Assembly: GCA_956465555.1 (NCBI GenBank)
Contig: OY101116.1
Location: 2,356,001-2,420,000 of the forward strand
Source: Nitzschia sp. pyKryTriq1
Lineage: Eukaryota; Bacillariophyta; Bacillariophyceae; Bacillariales; Bacillariaceae
Length of the DNA stretch: 64,000 nucleotides
Direction of reading: 5' to 3'
The position numbers and the translations under genes are program-made. The notes below the pieces were generated by a model. That model was not told the origin of the DNA, searched no databases, and saw only the letters and a program-made list of their open reading frames with translations. Positions 21,199-32,933 of the stretch are shown here, piece by piece (within the stretch, counting starts at the first letter, position 1; each line of letters starts with the position of its first letter).

Positions 21199-22283
21199 TT
21201 ACTTCTCTTTCTTCTTTCGAAAAATGAGACTGAGGTTGTTAGCTGGCATTTCGATCTTCTCCACGAGTACCAAGCCTTGCTCAGATGCTGCCTTGCAAAC
21301 TTCTTCCAAGTCGCGGACACCCCAGTCCGGATTTCTAGATTGGAGGCTCTTGTCAAAGTTTCTAATGGTGCAATTAAGCAAGGAAGTCAAGAAACGATAA
21401 TGTCTGTTAGATATGGATGCAATAGCAAAAGTGACAAAGAAAGGACCGACGACACGACGGAAGTGTCCCCGGCGCATTCCAAGATCACTACGAATACTCA
21501 CAAATTCGATTCCACCGCGGTACCTCCTTCTTTGTAGGGCCCATAACAATACAAAACACCAGTTTCATCTTTCAATCTCTCACCCGCAAGCTTCATCAAA
21601 CCCAATGTGGCACTCCAAGGTGAAATGTGAATCATGTTGATGCAAATCATCAAGTCGAGAGACGTCGTACTTGCTGCTTCGTCCTCTGGAAACAAGATCG
21701 ACAATGTTTCCGTTTCTTTAATTCCGTTGGCATCCAGAGTAAGACATAGTGGGGGCTGGACACCAACATGATTCAGCTTGCCATCTTGAATGTAGCCTTC
21801 AATTGATTTCCTAGATTCTTCGTCCAGGTCGGTAGGATACCACTCAAAGGACGACGACGATGACGATGAGGCCAATTGGGTCGCGAAATGCTCCACGTGG
21901 ACGCCACATCCTGCAGCGATTTCCAAGATACGCAATGGTTTCTCTGAAGGGGGCATGGTGGAGAAGATTTTCTGAGACAGGATATTCCAGATAAAATCCT
22001 TATTTCGCTGCGCCGAAGGGGAATCAAGCTTGGCCGTGTTGAGCGCGGAAGAGGTGAAATCGTACCGTTCAGGCATACTGGTAGTCGTAAAGGGCCCCAG
22101 GAACTTTCTTGCGAAGGGATTGCGATTGTTGTTTTTGCCGGGGATTCCTGGTGCCAAGAGGAAGGAAGATTCGAACCAGTGACTCTTTGCAGCAGGTGGG
22201 AGAAGTAAGCAGATTGAGGAAAGGATTCTTCGATTTACTAATGGTGGGTATTTTCTTTTCAAGGCGCTCGACCTTAGCACCAT
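21199..22283 (-). CDS. DUF938 / METTL26-like class I methyltransferase
   Basis: Predicted SAM-dependent methyltransferase of the DUF938 family (human METTL26); substrate unknown. Exons 22283-21502 and 21361-21199 give 314 residues. After an N-terminal extension of about 80 residues, the conserved core starts at PSAQRNKDFIWNIL, with the SAM loop ILEIAAGCGVHVEHFA, FEWYPTDLDE, MICINMIHISPWSATLGLM, VLYCYGPYKEGG, and after the intron NPDWGVRDLEEV and MPANNLSLIF, all family hallmarks. The extension is Leu/Ser/Arg-rich and could be an organelle leader. ATGs at 22358 and near the core are alternatives; 22283 was taken for its GAAATGG context. Confidence 0.9.
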
Positions 22284-22874
22284 TTCATGACAATACGATG
22301 AAATGTCAGGCTGAAGACAAAGAAGCGCTCGTGGCTTCAGGTGGGATGTGGGATGCATGTGGGATCCCTCTGTACAAGTATAAAACCTGGGAAAACGCCG
22401 ACTACTCACTCACCACTCGTCACTCACTCGTTCATCAGCCTAAACTGTTACGAGTATCGAGTACAGTACTGGTAGTTGTCGTGTACGGTACAGTACCAGT
22501 ACCCGCAGCAGGTATATGTACAGTACCGGTATGTACCGGTACATATGGTACACGGTACACGTACCTCGCGTACTACCGCGTGCGCCAGATAGCTTGACGA
22601 CTCATGCGACTGACTTATTTCTTGATTGAAACTTTTCTATTCTACTAGTGAAAAATATTTGGTACTGTACCTGGTACTCTTTTACTCCGCCCTCTGAGCT
22701 CAAATGAAACGTTTTACGGTATGAAGATGGTCGCATCTAATCCTGAGTTCTTCGCGTCTGCAGTATAGTCTATAAAACTACTGTAAGTTTATAGTACTAA
22801 TGGTTTAGGACAGTCACTTCGGAAATCAGGGGTGCAGGGGTGACAGCACCGCCTAATCGAAAATCGCCCCTCCT
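22284..22874. other. Intergenic region with GTAC-palindrome cluster
   Basis: 591 nt between the methyltransferase start and the transporter end. The stretch 22455-22570 is packed with GTACCGGTAC, GTACAGTACC and CGGTACAC units. The rest is unremarkable. Confidence 0.5.
22455..22570. repeat. GTAC-palindrome cluster
   Basis: About 115 nt in which roughly half the bases belong to overlapping GTAC-centred palindromes (GTACAGTAC, ACCGGTAT, GTACCGGTAC, GGTACACGGTACAC). Confidence 0.7.
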
Positions 22875-24901
22875 CTAAGATGGAGAGTAGAAAATATCGT
22901 TCACCTGGACGTAGACATTGGATAGGACTCCAGCAACCAGCGCAATCGTCCCGAAAAAGATAAAGAAGATACTGAAGTAGGCGTCACGCTTTCGAAATGG
23001 AATAACTTCACCGGCCTCGCCGTGTTGGTCTCGTCCTCCTTCGCTCGGAGATAGCTGGCCATGCTCTTGCTCAAAGGCAGTCATGCGCTCGTTCATTCCC
23101 TGGCTTCCCTTCGTGGCAATCTTGACCCAGAGTGGCATGAGAAGCAGCAACCACCACCATGGCTTCGGACCCGCTGGGGTAGACGGGGGTTTCGACACTT
23201 GCATATTAGCATTTGCGTCACCTGCGACCGGCAGATCACCCGGGGTTGTGGTGGCCTTACGGTTCTTGTTGTCCGTCATCTCCCCCAAGTAAGCCAAGAA
23301 TGCATCACCGTGGACGCCCAAATATGCCAAACCTGGCCCAATGTAAGCAAGAGAGCATCCACCAATAGCGCCGGTAATACTTAGGACTGGACCCAAGTCG
23401 CTGACCAGCAAAGCTGGTACCAAAGTGGCAAGATAGATGACAAACGTCCAAATATGTCTGCGATTGAAGATCCCGAAGAGCTTTGGGGCTTTCACGACTT
23501 CTCCCGTAATGGGATCAGTTGCGTGGCCATCCATGTCGCCATTAAATAGAAGCTTGATCAAGACATGACGTGCCACAAAGGCCTCCATCCTACGAAAGAA
23601 AAGATAACATGTGAGATCTTCGTGCCCGGTACCGGTACAAGTACAAGTTCGACTCGAAAAAAGCACTTACGGATACGTGAAAAACATCGTGATTGCCAAT
23701 AGAACCCGGGCCGTACTGGCTTGTATGGTGTCTGGATCAAAGTTATTCAGAATATCCCCCTGCGTTTCACCCAGGAACCCAAGATAGCCTGTGATTCCCA
23801 AGACCGCACATAGGAGAAACGAAATGGAAAGTGAACGAAAGGTCACAGTTGCCCAACGTGAAGGAGTCAGGTTTCCCAGACTGCCAGCGACAATGAATGC
23901 TGAATGTTGACACGTCATTGCAATCGTGAGCACACCGAAGCCAATAAAGAAACCTTTGGGTTTGGGAAGGAGGTGAGTTGCGAAGGAGGAAGACGAGTTC
24001 GCGGACCGTGGACGATCGAAACGCCGTGACTGACCTGAGTTGATCCAATTCTCTTTGACTACAGTTCCAAAGCCGCCCGCCTTACCCACTGTTTCTTTCA
24101 CGGGTGAAAAGACTGAAATGAAAACCACCAAGATGGCATCACAAATGACCGAAAAGAAACTTGTGATTGCGAGCGTACTCATATCGCGTTGCATCGACAA
24201 CGGGACCATGATCACCAACGAAGTGCACAGCATGATCAAATCACTTTGAACAAAGCTCCCTGCACCAGGCTCATCCACTAGTCCAAAAACAACTGGTAGG
24301 GTGTCTTTGATAATCAAAAGGTATGCGACCATCGCACCGTAAGCAGTAACCAACATGCTAGCCAAGATGAAGTGGTGCCCCCACGTTCCATAGGGAAGCA
24401 TCATCAGATCTTCAAAGGTCAAAACTCCGTGACCTTTGAGACGAGGATGAAACGTAGCCATCTCCACCAGCATACGCAGGGATTTGTCTAGAGAAAACGT
24501 AGGGTAAAAAATCAATCAGTTTGGAAACGACCTGTACACATACTGCACATGTACGATTGCTTTCGAAACAATTATTATTTTGACTTACCGGTAAAGTAGG
24601 AAACCAAAACCAAGAGGATAACGCCAGCTACAAATCCAGCTTCCTTGATGGCAAAGGGGATACCGACAATACCCGCCCCAACGATGCTATTGACCAAGTT
24701 GCTGCAAGCACCCGAGATGTCAGACTTCTTTTTCGGAAGACTTAGGTTGGAAATTTGACGCTTTGGAGCGTTGCCTCCTGATGGCGTACTGACTTGATCT
24801 ACCTCCATGGCGCCCATACCCAGTGTCTCATTCACTGCATCCAAGCAATCTACCTGGAGGCCGTCGTTGGATTGGGCATTCGATAAGTTTGTTGCACCCA
24901 T
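22875..24901 (-). CDS. SLC38/AVT-like amino-acid transporter (AAAP family)
   Basis: Membrane transporter for neutral amino acids, in the plasma membrane or vacuole. Exons 24901-24589, 24487-23671 and 23589-22875 give 614 residues. After a polar N-terminus (about 65 residues) the first helix carries ACSNLVNSIVGAGIVGIPFA, the AAAP signature. About ten more hydrophobic helices follow, including GTWGHHFILASMLVTAYGAM, GFFIGFGVLTIAMTCQHSAF and TARVLLAITMFFTYPMEAFV; the TYPMEAFVAR motif at the second exon join is typical of SLC38. The loop near residues 475-560 is long and hydrophilic (KATTTPGDLP...). It is head-to-head with the DJ-1 gene. Confidence 0.9.
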
Positions 24902-25455
24902 TTTCAATTGAATGATCAGATGATTGATTCTTCACGAGAAAGAAATGGAGAACTGGTTTATGTGTTATGTGTTGCCATTGCCGATTTATTTTACATTTTT
25001 TACCGTTGACGCGATGACTTTGGGATGGATTTTTTGGCTTGCCTGTCTTCCTGCCCAATGAGATCACTCCATTATCTCTACGGAGTCTCTGGTACTCGGG
25101 CTCGCAGAAATGGAGAGGTCGCTTTTTCGGACGGAAATTTTGAGCGGTCGAAGAGGTCGGATTGTTGCAAAAGTAACTCTCCGTGATAAAGACGGGGGGA
25201 GGACAGGCAATCGGATCGCAGCGATCAACGATTTCGAGATGATGGATGCTGACGAGATGTGGACTATTTTCGGAGATTTTTTTGGAACCGACTGACGACC
25301 ACCACTGCCACCGCAACTGATTGTACTAGTACCGGTGGGGCCTTTGTGATGAGAACCACCACGATCGAGCCCACGAGCACTACAATCCCATTGTTGTACA
25401 AGCAGGTACCATCTTCTTGTAAGCCTTTTCAATTTGACGATCCATTGGTAACAGA
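24902..25455. promoter_or_regulatory. Divergent intergenic region, transporter and DJ-1 genes
   Basis: 554 nt between two head-to-head starts, presumably both promoters. Short open frames on both strands lack domains. One GTACCGGTG-type motif at about 25330. Nothing else seen. Confidence 0.4.
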
Positions 25456-26298
25456 ATGCCGAAGGTGAGAGATGTCAGGGTGGCAGAATGAATGATCAGT
25501 CATCCTCTTCTCATCTTTTTTAGGAGAGAATGTGAGACGCCGATACTATGCGTTCCTTATTGGTTGTCTCCTCACCACTGTTTTCTCGCATGCTTCGCTC
25601 CAACACATAATGTAACGTACGAGTAGATTTGTATTATTCCAACGGCGGGTGCTAACTTGAAAGGTACCCCCACCGGCTTGTGGGTGGAAGAGTTTGCGGC
25701 CCCTTACTACATGTTTCAAGAAAAGGGATTTGATATTGTGGTTGCCTCATCCAGTGGTGGCCCGATTCCCATTGATACTGGCTCGATGTCAGAACCTTAC
25801 TTTACTGACGCAGCGAAGAAGCTCATGCTGGACGCCAAGGCGTTCGACACGCTTTCTCACTCTGTCAAATTGGATACCCTTTCCTTTCCGGGGGACTTTG
25901 ACGCTTTGTTTGTGCCCGGGGGACATGGAGCTGGTGTCGATTTTGTGAGCAATCCGCCTATGAAAGCGGCCATTGAATCCATGTATGCGGCCGGTAAAAT
26001 TGTTGCGGCGGTGTGCCATGGTCCGATGTGTTTGATTGAATGTGTCAAGCCGGATGGAACTCCTCTCGTGGCTGGTAAGACTGTGACAGGATTTACAGAT
26101 ACGGAAGAAGCTGCGGTAGCCAAGACCGATATTGTCCCGTACTTGATCGAATCGAAATTCAAAGAACAAGGCGCAAACTTCGAAAAAGCTGCGGATTGGA
26201 ATTCCAAGGCCTGTGCCGATGGAAATTTGATCACGGGGCAAAATCCTCAATCTTCGGAAGCGACGGCGGAGCTTGTCATCAAGGCACTCAGTGCCTAA
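25456..26298 (+). CDS. DJ-1/PfpI family protein (Hsp31-like)
   Basis: Class I glutamine-amidotransferase-like fold; relatives act as glyoxalase III, deglycase or chaperone. Exons 25456-25464 (only nine nt, MPK) and 25627-26298 give 226 residues. The split was inferred because the frame lacks an ATG at the fold start, and MPK joined to ICIIPTAGANLKGTPTG restores the usual first strand. Catalytic residues are visible: E24 in LWVEEFAAPYY, and C133-H134 in the nucleophile elbow AVCHGP. FPGDFDALFVPGGHGAGVDF matches the Hsp31-type subgroup. No leader, so cytosolic. The nine-base first exon is the least certain part. Confidence 0.85.
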
Positions 26299-26439
26299 TC
26301 ACGTTGTATTCTACTAGTAGATGAATTCGCAGCACGTCTACTAAGCACTTTCGTACCAAAATAGAAGGACTGTTCCAAGAATGTCTGACTTTTATATTAT
26401 GATTTGGTTTAATTCCTTTTATATGCTTACACGTGCTTT

Positions 26440-28884
26440 TTAAACGAATCCAAGTAACTTGGCACCGATAGCAGCGACCGCTACCGATCCAACGGCAACG
26501 TAGGGACCAGCGACTCGGGAAAAGTAGATCAACACGCTGGTTTCTCCGATACTGTCAACCTCGTAGGCGCAACGCCAGTTTCCACCATTGAAGGAGCCGT
26601 ATGAGAACAGCTGGTTCGGGTTGCTCAATTTAGTCTTTGGGTTGGCAACACTCTTGGGGTCATTCAAGTCCGAGAAGAGGATGCCTGACATAACAGCATT
26701 GGACGTTTCTGGGGCGGAAATCTCGTATGGTTTGAAATAAGGCATGCCCTCGTAAGCCCAGGCAAAGGTTCGGTTTTGGGTCACCGAAACCGTGGAGGTG
26801 GCAGGAGCAATGTTCGACGAGACGATGCATCCCTTGCTCCTTGCAATGATTGCACGCCAGTGCTGCATGCGCTTGGCTAGAATGTAGTTGGGACCCTGAG
26901 CAACGCTAACGCCGTTGATCAAGAAATAATTGCCGCCCTCGCCTGAAACCACCATTCTGGCGTTCTTTCTCAATAATTTTCCTTGGCTGAGTAGGGTCAT
27001 AATGATACCTTTCGAATAAAAAACGATTGTTAGATGATGTCACGACCAAGCACCACCAATTTGCCATAGGGCGACAGTTCGACTTACAGAGAGGTTTGGC
27101 CGAATACTCTTTGTAGTTTTCTTCCGACGCACGGAACGCTTCTTCGGGAACCAAGTGCAAATCTGTTGGTGTGCACAGGTAGGCCAAGCTGGTGTTGGGT
27201 CGTTTCTCGCTCAAATCCTTGGTAATGGCATCCATGGCCAACGATACCTGAACGTGAAGGGCTCCATTTAGGTAGGCATAACTTCCAACAGTAAAAGGCT
27301 TGCCCTTGTACAAGTCCATCAACCAATCTCGAATCATGGGTGTATGAGTGAACAAGTTGCATCCTGCGCTGGCATAGAGTTCATCGTCTGTCTTGAGCGA
27401 TTTTTGGTCTTCCTTCAAAGGGAAGGTAATACTACCGCTGCTCTTCTTGGTGAGTTCAATCAAACGCTTCCAAATAAAGGGACGGTCCAAGTCGACAGCA
27501 ATCACATTGGCACCAAGAGCCAACAAGACATGAAGAGGTCCCATAGCAGATCCGGCACCGAGAAGTACAAAGTACTTGTCCGAAAGTTCGCACCACTTCG
27601 GATTATCAACACACCCAATGATAGCCTCCCCAGCACTTGGTTCAATGGTACCATAATCTACCCATTTCTTCACTTGCGCTTTGAGCTCTTCTCCCTTGAG
27701 TGTCTTACCCTTGTAGGGAACTTCCAAACCGGTCGCCCCCTTGGGCCCTTCGCCCTTGACGAATCCGGTGAAGAATTTTTCCGTAGTCTTGGCTGCCATG
27801 GCTTCCTTGAGGCTCACAGCTGTACCGTCGGGAGCGATAAACTCAAACAATTCATATGCTCGATCCAATCCAGCTTGAGCAATCCTCAAACAATCCTGTG
27901 GCGACTTGCATTGTTCTTCAACCAGTCCAACCAAATGTTTGACGTAAGTGAAACGGTATCCTCGGGCATTTCGGATCTGTTCCGCCTTTTCGGGGTTGAC
28001 AGCTCCCACAGCGGCCGCCAAGATTTCCTTGTTTATGGGAGTGGACGAGCGAGTGCCCTTTTCCTTATCATCAATGGGCCAAGAAATTCCACGCGGTGGT
28101 GGCGGATCTTTGGTGAATCTCTTCTTGAAGGCGCCCTTTCGGTTACCAACCATATTCATGATCATAAAAGGCGATCCAAAAAGGTAGATAACAGGCAACA
28201 ATGTGGAATAGGTCAAGTTGACAAGAGCAGCAATACCCGAACCGTAGGTACTAGGGGGAAACAAAGAGTCGGCAGCAGCCGCGAAAAAGACGGTAACTTC
28301 TCCCGTAATTCCAGTTGGGTAGAGGATGGCAAACAAGGAGTATCGGAGCCAAAAAAGAGGAAAGGGTGTTTTCTTGGTAGCATCTCCGGTGATAAGGGCC
28401 GACGCATAGAACATGTATCGGGGAATCTCCACCAACGACCACGACAAAATCATCAATCCAGCTCCCCATTGGGCTTTCGCGAGAAACGGAAAAATGGAAA
28501 TGTGAGATGTCTCCAGTGGAACTTTCGCAAACGTACAGACAGTCGCAAAGGAAGAAATCAAGATCTTCACTTACTCTGAGCTTCAACGGAACCATTGACG
28601 GCGATCAATGCCACGATTCGGGATCCGACTTGCATAGCCGTGACAATGAATGGCGATCGAACGAGGCCAAGCCAAGCATGAACAATCTCCAACAAGGCAG
28701 CTGACTGCGAGTAGGTCAAGAACATGGCGAGTCCCTCAGTGCTATACACATTGGACAAGGTTTCTAGCAATCCATCTTGAGGGATTCCCAGGGCCAAGGT
28801 CTTCAACGACAAGGCCAGGACAACGCTCCACCCGACGCAGGCGCAGACATTGTACAAAATCAAGTACATTTCCTTGATTCCCAT
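26440..28884 (-). CDS. 3-hydroxyacyl-CoA dehydratase (PTPLA/HACD) fused to a Rossmann-like domain
   Basis: Exons 28884-28575, 28473-27088 and 27008-26440 give 754 residues. Residues 1-210 are a membrane HACD/PHS1 domain, which dehydrates 3-hydroxyacyl-CoA in very-long-chain fatty-acid elongation at the ER. Visible are EIVHAWLGLVRSP, SWSLVEIPRYMFYA and LYPTGITGE, with the catalytic pair Y155 and E162. Known HACDs stop near 220-290 residues; here more than 500 follow. That region contains YFVLLGAGSAMGPLHVLLAL and ANVIAVDLDRP (about 400-435), a dinucleotide-fold signature, then LNGALHVQVSLAMDAIT, and ends in a probable transmembrane helix (VAVGSVAVAAIGAKLLGFV). A linked redox step in elongation is possible but inferred. 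The frame is continuous across both introns. Confidence 0.85.
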
Positions 28885-29584
28885 GATTGCAGATGAATGA
28901 AACACGACGAGAGCGTAATTGACTTAGTGGATGTGCTCCGAATTGTAGACTGACTCTAGAAATCTAGCTACTGTATTCTCTCGAACAGACAGTCGCAGGC
29001 AGGGTCTCGGAGCCACAAAGACGACGACGAATGAAAAATGAAGGGAGATTAAGGGATGAATAATGATGAATGATGAATGACGACGGAGATGTGGGCGCAA
29101 ACCGTCACCGCCGTCGATGGGTCACGTCGTCTTTGCCACCAACCAGTTTTGCGCGGGAAAAAATGACGTTTCGCGATCGATATATTGGCCGATCCTTCCT
29201 TTCAACAGCAACATTCGGGGATTTTTTTAAAAAAGGGGGCGAATGAGTACAGTATCTTTCCTGTCCCCTTTCAAAAAAGGACTACATCAGTTCATTCCAC
29301 CCATCGCATCGGGTCTCGATCGCATTCGAAACAACGGCAAACGGCAGAAGCGAAAGCGAAAAGCGATTGTGCCTATAATAATTGTGACATTGGCCACACT
29401 CTCGCTACCTCTACAGAGGATCTTGGTCAGTCTGCCAGGTCTATACAACTCTGTTGTGCGCGATACACTTTCGTGATATCGAGGGTCACCTACGTAGTAG
29501 CTGTCCATAGATAGTCAGTCAGTCAGTCAGCGTGTGCGAGAGTTGTTTGTGCCGTGTAGGATTTCGCGAAAAGCTCTCAAAACA
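28885..29584. promoter_or_regulatory. Divergent intergenic region, HACD fusion and glucosidase II
   Basis: 700 nt between head-to-head genes. Contains ATGAATGATGA-type repeats (29055-29080) and a (CAGT)n run at about 29513-29530. Open frames at 29185-29514 lack domains. Confidence 0.4.
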
Positions 29585-32500
29585 ATGAAGTGTTGGGGGT
29601 TTCTCGTTGTGTACCTTTTGGGCTCGGCCCTTCTCCCAAGCTTTGCCATGGCCGTCGATCAAAGCAAGTTTCGAACTTGCTCTCAGACATCATTTTGTCG
29701 TCGCCACCGTGGGGGACATTCGATGGACCTGTACAAGTACAAGATTGTAGAAGACTCGGTTCACTTTCATATTCCTTCCGAGGATTTGAAGGAGGAAGAA
29801 AAGAAGAAACCAGAGGGTGGTGCCAGCATCTGGAAATCCTTCCAGGAACGCCTGCTAGGCGGGTCGAATGACTCTGATAAAAATGAAAAAGACCCTCATG
29901 TCAGAGGACCCACCCCGCAACTCACTGGCCTCCTGGTGAATACAGCTTCCGAAACATCCACGGGGCACAAGGAAAAGCTGGAGTTCTCGGTTCACGCCAT
30001 GTCCGATGGTTTGGTCCGCTTGCGAGTTACCGAAGTGTACCAGGAGGCAGGAACGGCTCACGAGAAGGCACGTGTCACCTATGATGAGTTGGTTCTCACC
30101 CCGGAAACCATGATTCCAGCAGAACATGCTCACTGGATCCGTCCAGGAGAAGACTACCTCACCAAGTTGGTGGACCCAGCAGACAAGGGAAACTACATGG
30201 CCCTGCAGTACGGAGACAAAAAAGGGGAACATGGTATGCTGCTCTTGTTTCGTATCGACTCCTTTGCGGCATTTTTGTATAGGGAATCGGATCTCGACGG
30301 AGGACCGATCGTTACCTTTGGAGAACAGCAGTTGACGCACTTTGAAATTCGACGCACCAAAGAGTCTCAGGCGAAGCCGTCCGACTCGGCAGAAGATGAC
30401 AAGTCTGAAGACTCCGATGCAGCAGCATCCGATGAAAGTGGTCAAGCCAAGCCAGAAAAGGAAATAGTTGGATACTGGGAGGATGGCTTAGCCATCTACG
30501 CTGATGGTACGCGAGAAGAACGGAAGGTGGTTGAGGGAGACCATCGGAAGCTCACCGAAATGGAGTTGGACCGCGAGGGTCTGTGGGAGGAAAATTTTCA
30601 ATCGCACAAAGATTCCAAGCCTTATGGCCCCATGAGCATTGGAGCAGACATTGGATTTCCAAAGTCCAGAGCCTTGTACGGTCTGCCCGAGCATGCAACG
30701 TCTACGATGTTGAAGAATACTGCTGGAGAAGGAGCTGAATATAAAGACCCTTTCCGTCTGTACAACCTTGACGTCTTTGAATACGACTTGGACGTACCCA
30801 TGTCTCTCTATGGTGCGGTGCCATTGTTGGTCAGTCAAAGCATGCATACAGGAACAAGCGGTGTCTTTTGGTTCAATCCTACCGAGACCTTTGTGGACAT
30901 CCAAGAAGACAAGGCTCATGCGGGCAAGAGCTCGCACTGGATTAGCGAAAGTGGCATCATTGATTTGTTTTTCATCCCTGGACCCACTCCCAAAGAATTC
31001 TACCGCCAGTATGCCAAACTGACCGGCGTCCTGGCGCTTCCGCCCATGTTCAGCCTCGGATATCATCAGTGTCGATGGAACTACAAAGACGAACAAGATG
31101 TGTACCAAGTCCATGACAAGTTTGAGGAACTTGACTACCCGTATGATGTATTGTGGTTGGATATTGAACACACTGATGGCAAGAGATATTTCACGTGGGA
31201 TGACAACTTATTCCCGAATCCCGAGGAAATGCAGGAAAAGTTGTGGTCTCAAGGTCGTCGAATGGTTACAATCATAGATCCTCATGTCAAGCGCGATGAT
31301 CAGTACCACATTCATAAAGAAGCAACAGCGAAAGGGCTTTACATCAAGGATAAGGACGGCAAGAAGGACTATGATGGGTGGTGCTGGCCGGGCTCCTCCT
31401 CGTACTTGGACTTTACCGATGCAAAAGCTCGCACCTGGTGGGCCGAACAATTCGCCTATGACAAGTACAAGGGCTCCACGCCTTCCCTCTTTACTTGGAA
31501 TGATATGAACGAGCCTTCGGTCTTCAATGGTCCAGAAGTATCCATGCAAAAGGACCTTCGCAATCTCAGAGGAGATGAACACCGCGAATGGCACAACTTG
31601 TATGGTATGCTTTTCCACCGATCGACCGCCGAGGGTCACATCCACCGCAATAAAGGAGAAAACATGCGACCATTTGTGCTTAGTCGGTCTTTCTTTGCGG
31701 GAACCCAGCGCTATGGGGCTATCTGGACTGGTGACAATGCAGCCGAGTGGTCGCATCTTGAGATAGCTTCGCCGATGCTACTCGGTTTGAATGTGGGAGC
31801 GATTTCATTCGTTGGTGCTGACGTTGGTGGATTCTTTGGCAACACTGATGCCGAGTTGATGACTCGTTGGATGCAAGCAGGAGCATACACACCCTTCTTC
31901 CGTGGTCATGCACACCATGATGCGAAACGGCGTGAGCCTTGGATGTTTGGCGAAGAGACGATGGTCCGTCTTCGCAAGGCAGCAATGGCACGATATGCGT
32001 TGCTGCCATACTGGTACACTATCTTTGCCGAAGCGGGAAGTACGGGTATGCCGGTTATGAGGTACGTTTTCGTCATGTGTTTTCTTTATTGATTTGCTTG
32101 TTTTTAGTTGCTCACAAGCCTGTCCCATAGAACGATGTGGATGGAGTACCCGACCACCGAAGGTCTTTTCGCTATTGACGACCAGTACTTGATTGGCTCT
32201 GATTTGCTCGTCAAGCCAGTCACGGCCCCGGGCGTCGTCGAGACTGCCGTGAAATTCCCGACGGATGATAGTTGGTATGATGCGGAAAGCTTGAAGGTGG
32301 TTACACAGAAAGGAACTCCTGGTAGCTTTAAGGTGGTCACAGTTCCAAGTGATATTGATACTATTCCCGTTTTTCAACGAGGAGGCTCAATTATCGCCCG
32401 AAAATTGCGACTTCGTCGTAGCACTCAAATGATGACCAAAGATCCGTTTACGCTTTATGTTGCGCTGGACGCCTCAAAGAAGGCCACCGGCTCCCTTTAC

Positions 32501-32827
32501 ATGGACGATGAAGAGACATTCAACCACCAAACCAAGGGAGAATATGCTCTTGCTACCTTTACTGCCGATTTTAGCGACAGTGTTGCAACCATTAAGAACA
32601 TCGTTGACGTTGGTGCAGGATGGGCTGGCCAAGCAGGTTCCTTGTCGAACAGCTACACGATTGAACGAATTATCGTAATGGGCCTACAAGAGGCGCCGAA
32701 CAGTGTGGATGTTGGCAGCACCACCCTGGGGTTCACGTATGACTCTCATGCAAAGGTTCTGGTGATCCGAAGGCCAAATATTTCCGCAATCGCTGAATGG
32801 GAAATGCTTGTAAAGCCAACTGCATGA
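29585..32827 (+). CDS. GANAB: Glucosidase II alpha subunit (GH31), ER
   Basis: Trims the inner alpha-1,3-linked glucoses from N-glycans in the ER during glycoprotein quality control. Exons 29585-32061 and 32131-32827 give 1057 residues. A signal peptide (MKCWGFLVVYLLGSALLPSFAMA) precedes the typical N-terminal FRTCSQTSFCRRHR. The GH31 barrel has the HQCRWNYKDEQDV entry, DVLWLDIEHTDGKRYFTWD, the nucleophile D640 in WNDMNEP and the acid/base D717 in WTGDN, then FFRGHAHHD. The second exon opens with RTMWMEYP and DDQYLIGSDLLVKPV. A D/E/S/K-rich insert at about 265-300 is unusual. No KDEL-like end, as expected for a subunit held by its beta partner. Confidence 0.95.
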
Positions 32828-32933
32828 AGATTTCATGTGCAACATGCCAAAGGCCGTATCAACTCATAGTATAAAGCCTCTAGTCTGAGTGTCAAACTAA
32901 TACGGCTCCTTGGGATCGCACCCTTTAGGCGAT

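Noticed and set aside
27344-28579. A 411-codon open frame on the plus strand
   Set aside because: Lies wholly antisense to the HACD fusion exons; no ATG-led domain. A codon-bias shadow.
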